DNA from: Lytechinus pictus
Taxonomy: Eukaryota; Echinodermata; Echinoidea; Temnopleuroida; Toxopneustidae
Assembly (NCBI RefSeq): GCF_037042905.1
Contig: NC_087257.1
Location: forward strand, 21,306,501 to 21,370,500
Length of the DNA: 64,000 nucleotides
Direction of reading: 5' to 3'
The notes under the pieces are model-generated. The model ran no database searches. It was not told where the DNA came from and saw only the letters and a program-made list of their open reading frames with translations. A program made the translations under genes and the position numbers. This document shows positions 59,548-64,000 of this stretch, in pieces. How positions within the stretch are numbered: position 1 is the first letter of the stretch; each line of letters starts with the position of its first letter.

Positions 59548-60250
59548 AGGAAAATGAAACCTTTGGAACAAGATAGTTTGTATGAAAACAGAAATATCAA
59601 CGAAAAAGATCAATGAAAGTTTGAGAAAAATTGTATTAATAATAAGAAAGTTATGAGCATTTGAAGTTTAATTCAATTCAATTTATTTACTCTCAATAAA
59701 AACATGAAAAAACATACATAAGGTACATAAGTAAAACATTGTGACAACATACAAAAAACATATTTATGAGAATGAGGGGCCAACAAAAAAGAGCAGATAG
59801 CCTTATTGTAATGTAGATCCTCCCATTGGCAATGCGACAAAGATGTGTGATATCACGTGTAAACAACTTTCCCATTACTTTTGTATATATTTCACTTAAA
59901 CTGCCTCTTTTATCACATCTATCAGTAGATCATGTATTCTTTCTAATGGAGGGCATGTAATGCAGATTTCAAAGAATACATTATGGATAAAGATTTTATA
60001 TCACTATAATAAAGGACAAAATGATACATTTTGGGGCTAATTTATATTCCATCACAGGGAAAGTTGTTCACATGTGACATCATCACATTGCCAATGGGAG
60101 GATCTCCATAGTTTTAGTGATTGCAATATTCAAATGCTGATAACTTTCTCATTACTTGTCTGATTTTTCTCAAACTTTATTTGATCTTATTCTTTGATTT
60201 TTCTCTTTCCACTCACACAAGCCCACTTGTTCCAAAGGTTTCTTTCCCCT
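59548..60250. mobile_element. TTAA-type MITE, copy 2 of the 13354-13937 family
   Basis: Follows TTAA (59544-59547), starts AGGAAAATGAAACCTTTGG and ends AAAGGTTTCTTTCCCCT before TCAA. It shares ATGTAGATCCTCCCATTGGC and the inverted CCAATGGGAGGATCTCCATA with the other copy. An extra 145 bases (59666-59810) interrupt its left arm. Confidence 0.8.
59666..59810 (-). mobile_element. LINE 3'-tail insertion inside the MITE
   Basis: Relative to the copy at 13354-13937 this is an insertion between GAGCATTTGAA and ATGTAGATCC. It begins AATTCAATTCAATTTATTTA, whose reverse complement resembles the 3' ends of L2/CR1-type LINEs. It probably marks a 5'-truncated LINE copy in minus orientation. Confidence 0.55.
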
Positions 60251-62572
60251 TCAAGATGCTGCAGAGATTTTTGGTAAGTTCCCTTGTCAACTTTTTGAGT
60301 CATTAAAATTATATACATTATGTCAAGACAGTCAAGTTACCATCATGATGACATATCAATTTTTAGAAGTCAACTTGGCAAGACATGTCATGCCATGCTA
60401 TAACTTACACATTTAACAAGAAAAATCTTCTTGCCATCTCAAGTAGAAACTCACTTTAAGCCAACCGTACTAGAATTAATAATTTTGGCAGTCTGGGGAT
60501 CATATTCTTGGCAAATAGTGCTGTTGGACAAACTTAAATAAAATTTGAATGCAACAGAAACTTTTTAACACCACATGGAAAATATTGCTATATCTATTCT
60601 AGAGCTGTACATGAAAAAAAAAATTTCAAATTCAAAATAGCATGTCATTTGGCAAAGCAAATCAGTTTATGTCATGCCATGCGATAAGAAGTTGCCTTGG
60701 TCATAGAACATGTTGATAAAATAATTTCTAAATAATACAGAATATAAGCTGACCAGTGTAAATCTTTAATACAGTGTGACATGATGAAAGCTACAGACGC
60801 AAACCGATGGATCAATGTAGTATTGGCTTAGTACAAACATCTGAGCTGTTGCAAAGTTACATACACTGTACATGTACTTGTATAATTATAGCATACTGTA
60901 CTTGCTTTATATACAGCACTTTTATTATAACTTTATGAATGCAGCGTAATTTTACTGGCGTTAGCAGAGCAGCTGTTACCACTTTTCAAGGAACAAAGTC
61001 CTACACCATATTGGTCGGGTGAAGCGCAATATGGATAAATTTCTTTCCGAGGCCTGGAGTAGGCTCTGAACCTATGACCCACCAATTAAGAGACAGGAGT
61101 CAGAACCCCTACACCATGAAGTCTCCCTGTATATGCTCATCTGATGTGTTCTAGCCTAGCCTGCTTTCCATAGCATGTCTACAACTTTCACAATGTCACA
61201 CTACCTTAAAGAATTCACCCAGACGACCTCTATCAAATTGGCAACTCTATTACTAAATCAATAAAACGTCTTCATAAAGTACTTCTACATATCAAAATCC
61301 AGCATGGATACCTTTCATTTCATAGATAAAAATATTTACACTTTATATATAATAGCTCCATATTTTCAACTGCTCTATAATTCAAATCGATCTCAGTATA
61401 CAGGTCGTTGTTTTCATAATTTTGTAGATTTCTCTGTCTTCTCATTCACACACTATGAAAATAGTTATCTTAAGGGTTCCAGACTCTAATAATCATGTAA
61501 ATGTAAATTCATTAAACTCAGAATATTACACAAAATGCAATATGAAAAAGCACTTAAAGTTGCTATAAATTATTATGATTTTATGACGCAAAGCTTTATT
61601 ACTTTATGAAGACCTCGGCTCAAAAGGTTTTAAATCATTCACCATTACTTGAAGAGAAAACCCAACAGTTTTCATTCAGGCATATGGAAGAGTATGATTC
61701 AAATTCGAATGGTTGTTCTCCAATGCAAGTTGAAACTTCTGATCATAGACAGGTTCTTACAAATATGTATTAGTCTACTATCAATAACTTAAATTTCATA
61801 TACTGTACTGTCTCATCTCGTTTATCAGGCTTTCATTTATCTGGACAACTCTCCTAACCAGCCAAGTCTCCCTGCCAAGATTACCTACATCTAAGGACCA
61901 AAAATATTAGAAAGTAATCTTCCATTTCATTTTATTAATTTTCATCTTTTGGTGTCCAATTTGACACTCTCATTTTCGGCCATTTCACCCACACGGATGG
62001 GAGCCGGTCCCAAAGCGGCGAAATTAACAATGTGGACCTGAACATGGATGTAGTTCTTTGAGGGGGGAGCCAAGGTCTTCATATTTCTTCCACGAGGACA
62101 AACGAGTTTGGGTGGTCCTTTTAAGGACCTACATATGGCCACATAAGAATACACGGTGTACCGTGAAACCAGTACACTCTTACTTCTTCACCATGGATAC
62201 CTTTCAGAAGTTATGTCAAAGAGATTGATTTTAAAAACTAATGTATTTGAATATAGTCCAATTCATATGGGTGGCAACTACATATGTAAGTAAACAATTA
62301 ACACTAATTCTTGATCTATTCATCCCGTTACAACTACTTCCATCCTGTTCCATCTACCTTCATCCTGTTCAATCCAGTTTCATCCAGATTCATCCAGATT
62401 CCCCTAGTCATATGCTATGGTCACACTAACAAAATGTATTCCACTTTTTCCTATTACATAGCATTGGTCAGCTTTGAGTCAGTTTTGGTGTTGTCTTGGG
62501 CATCAATTCCTTCTACAGTCCAGTATTAATGACTCATCTGGATTTTCCAAGGAAGGGTAAAGTCAGACAAAA
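60251..62572. other. AT-rich; no gene recognised apart from a SINE
   Basis: No coding exon is supported. On the minus strand this is 3' of the ZMYND11-like stop and could include its 3' UTR. A minus-strand AATAAA (plus-strand TTTATT) occurs near 61932, but nothing ties it to the gene. Confidence 0.4.
60945..61130 (-). mobile_element. tRNA-derived SINE, diverged
   Basis: The plus strand reads GGCTCTGAACCTATGACCC, whose complement is a near-match to the B box. GAAGCGCAATATGGATAAAT resembles the body of the other SINEs (CAGCACAATGTGGATTAAT). The copy is eroded. Confidence 0.6.
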
Positions 62573-62839
62573 ATGACTAGAAGACTGATCAAATTGTTTA
62601 CGAAAAGCCCTATCGAAAAGGGAGCCGCAACCGACTACAGATTGCTGGATCCACTTTCGCGTATACAAGATGTCATGTTGAAGCAACATTTTGAGAGTAA
62701 TATGCATCTACCTGCAGATTTTGTGATTTCTCCATCTCTGGACTCGTTTAAAAACAAACTCCAATTTGACTGCTTCAGTAATCATCATGTCAACACTGGA
62801 ATCCTGCTTACCAAGGATTCAGAAACAGAAAATCCATGA
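62573..62839 (+). pseudogene. Non-LTR retrotransposon RT C-terminal remnant (tentative)
   Basis: An 88-codon frame includes LLDPLSRIQDVMLKQHF and LPADFVISPSLDSFKNKLQ. The pattern P..R, then LP..(V/F)V.(S/A)PSL.SFK..L is typical of the short tail after the reverse transcriptase domain of many LINE proteins (where WNSLP usually precedes it; here the W is not present). There is no catalytic domain. It may instead be a chance frame. It lies about 90 bases beyond the ZMYND11-like stop on the opposite strand. Confidence 0.4.
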
Positions 62840-62930
62840 GTTGGGTTCATCATTGGCTGCACTGTCTACACGCATCACATGTATGTGTCTTTAATGGGCA
62901 AGGGAAGTTTGTTGGAGGGGGGTGGGATGA

Positions 62931-63053
62931 TCATCGTTTACGTCGACAGAGTCTCTTATGCTCTTGGTGCCAGTGGACCTGTTGGCAGCTAATGCTACAG
63001 TAGGATGTGTTCCAGCAGCAATGGTACATGGCTTCTTTCTCGCAGTTTATACA
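62931..63053 (-). CDS. ZMYND11: ZMYND11-like protein, terminal exon (MYND zinc finger)
   Basis: On the minus strand, acceptor TTTTCTGTTTTTCAG is followed by 40 codons and TGA. The peptide [20 protein letters not shown]...[18 protein letters not shown] is a complete MYND finger core (C..C, C..C, C...H, H...C type zinc ligands) ending CRRKR. The [14 protein letters not shown] and terminal CRRKR match what I know of ZMYND11 (BS69), whose MYND finger is at the extreme C-terminus. That protein reads H3.3K36me3 through its bromo-PWWP module, and its MYND domain binds PxLxP peptides of co-repressors; it acts in the nucleus. The preceding exons lie to the right, outside or undetected in the window. 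The related ZMYND8 and DEAF1 fingers are alternatives, but the ending favours ZMYND11. Confidence 0.88.
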   Translation of the reverse strand, partial: CINCEKEAMYHCCWNTSYCSISCQQVHWHQEHKRLCRRKR

Positions 63054-63107
63054 CTGAAAAACAGAAAAGAAATCAGAGTACCAGATGATCATAAATTCAG
63101 TAATCCT

Positions 63108-63377
63108 GGGCCCTGTCTTACAAAGAGTTACGATTGATCCGATCAATCGTAACTCTATGGAAATCCATCAGTGTCATTATTTTTTCTACAGAAAATTGCA
63201 AAATGTCCTTTTTAAACAAAGGGGAACACACCAAATTGTCAAGAAATCAATGAATTTATGGATATACATTCATATCTAGAATTTTTTTTGAAAAAACATG
63301 CATTTTATGTTGACTTTGCTGGCTTTCCATAGTTGCGATTGATCGGATCAATAGCAACTCTTTGTAAGACAGGCCCC
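63108..63377. mobile_element. MITE, GGGCC-TGTCTTACAAAG ends
   Basis: The left end GGGCCCTGTCTTACAAAGAG, followed by TTACGATTGATCCGATCAATC, is mirrored by GATTGATCGGATCAATAGCA and CTTTGTAAGACAGGCCCC. It lies in the last intron of the ZMYND11-like gene. Ends related to these flank the element around 29549-30122. Confidence 0.85.
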
Positions 63378-64000
63378 AGATAGTTGCTATTAGTTGTAGA
63401 GAAAATGCACTTTTTGTGAGCATAACGGACATGACATTGCGTGTCATGAAGTCCATCACATTAATTTTCTCGACAACTGTTCAATGAATATCTGTTAAAT
63501 TAATTAGGAATGGAAATGAACGTTAAATGTTTCTGATAATCTCAGCAACTGTTTAAATACTGTCAATTTTAAAGAGATGCTTGAAACAGTCTATAATATC
63601 GTGTACGTTACTTGGAGTCACCCATCTACTTTTAATCAATCTCAAAGTATTGTAGGCAACTCAGCACAGATGCTAAGAGGAGCATATCTATTTAAGTTAT
63701 TGTTTCGATAAAATGCCATAGAAATTGTACATGGACATGAAGGCAACGGCTGAAAGATGGGTTAGAAACATTTGTCATGAATTCTGGCATTTTATTTCAA
63801 TGACCATGTACAGATCATGCTTCACAAAGCGTGACTAAAAGTCATACTTCAGTACCAACATACACATGATATTAATTGCATAACTTTACTGATGATTACG
63901 TGGTGGTAGCACGCACCCTCCGAACATATCCGAACCAATGGAGCCACACATTAGATACCAAACACAACTGGGAATCTAAGTGTGATTTCTCAACAGACTT
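63378..64000. other. Intron of the ZMYND11-like gene; no exon seen
   Basis: No MYND-proximal coiled-coil or PWWP-like peptide was recognised on the minus strand here, so the next upstream exon probably lies beyond 64000. Confidence 0.45.

Overview
This is a eukaryotic, intron-rich, AT-rich window, most likely from an echinoderm (sea urchin-like) or another marine invertebrate deuterostome. The basis is spliced genes with GT-AG introns, a C1q/collagen gene with a C1QTNF3-type signature, a ZMYND11-type MYND exon, very dense short inverted-repeat transposons, tRNA-derived SINEs and a recurring ACATGTACATGT word. The species call is inference; no marker in the window settles it.

Three genes are supported. 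(1) A plus-strand gene enters from the left or from undetected upstream exons. Seven exons (17142-17282, 18021-18119, 44260-44372, 46178-46307, 46823-47069, 48984-49055, 49997-50820) join in one frame into 541 codons and a stop. They encode a helical segment, then an acidic patch, then a long lysine/arginine/serine tail with AT-hook-like motifs, so a nuclear chromatin-associated protein is likely; the family was not recognised. (2) A minus-strand two-exon secreted C1q/collagen protein of 303 residues (30724-30511 and 22973-22276) resembles C1QTNF3 (CTRP3). It lies wholly inside the 26-kb second visible intron of gene 1, on the opposite strand. (3) The last exon of a ZMYND11 (BS69)-like gene is on the minus strand (63053-62931); the rest of that gene lies to the right of the window.

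The remaining sequence is mostly intron and intergenic DNA full of mobile elements. It includes a terminal-inverted-repeat element at the left edge with a broken RecQ/SF2 helicase fragment. A TTAA-flanked MITE superfamily has four closely similar copies of about 600 bp plus several relatives, some nested in each other. There are Harbinger-like MITEs with TTA duplications and internal perfect palindromes, and a TA-flanked mariner-type MITE. Two elements have inverted repeats that begin with a run of 11 to 16 G. Small 'GTTTCAT' MITEs, several tRNA-derived SINEs, and a LINE-type C-terminal remnant are also present.

By region: 0-17 kb holds elements only; 17-51 kb holds gene 1 with the nested C1q gene; 51-55.5 kb is a cluster of elements and a minisatellite; 55.5-62.9 kb is comparatively element-poor and lies downstream of the ZMYND11-like stop; 62.9-64 kb is the ZMYND11-like 3' end. 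The three genes show no sign of acting together: one is secreted and two are probably nuclear.
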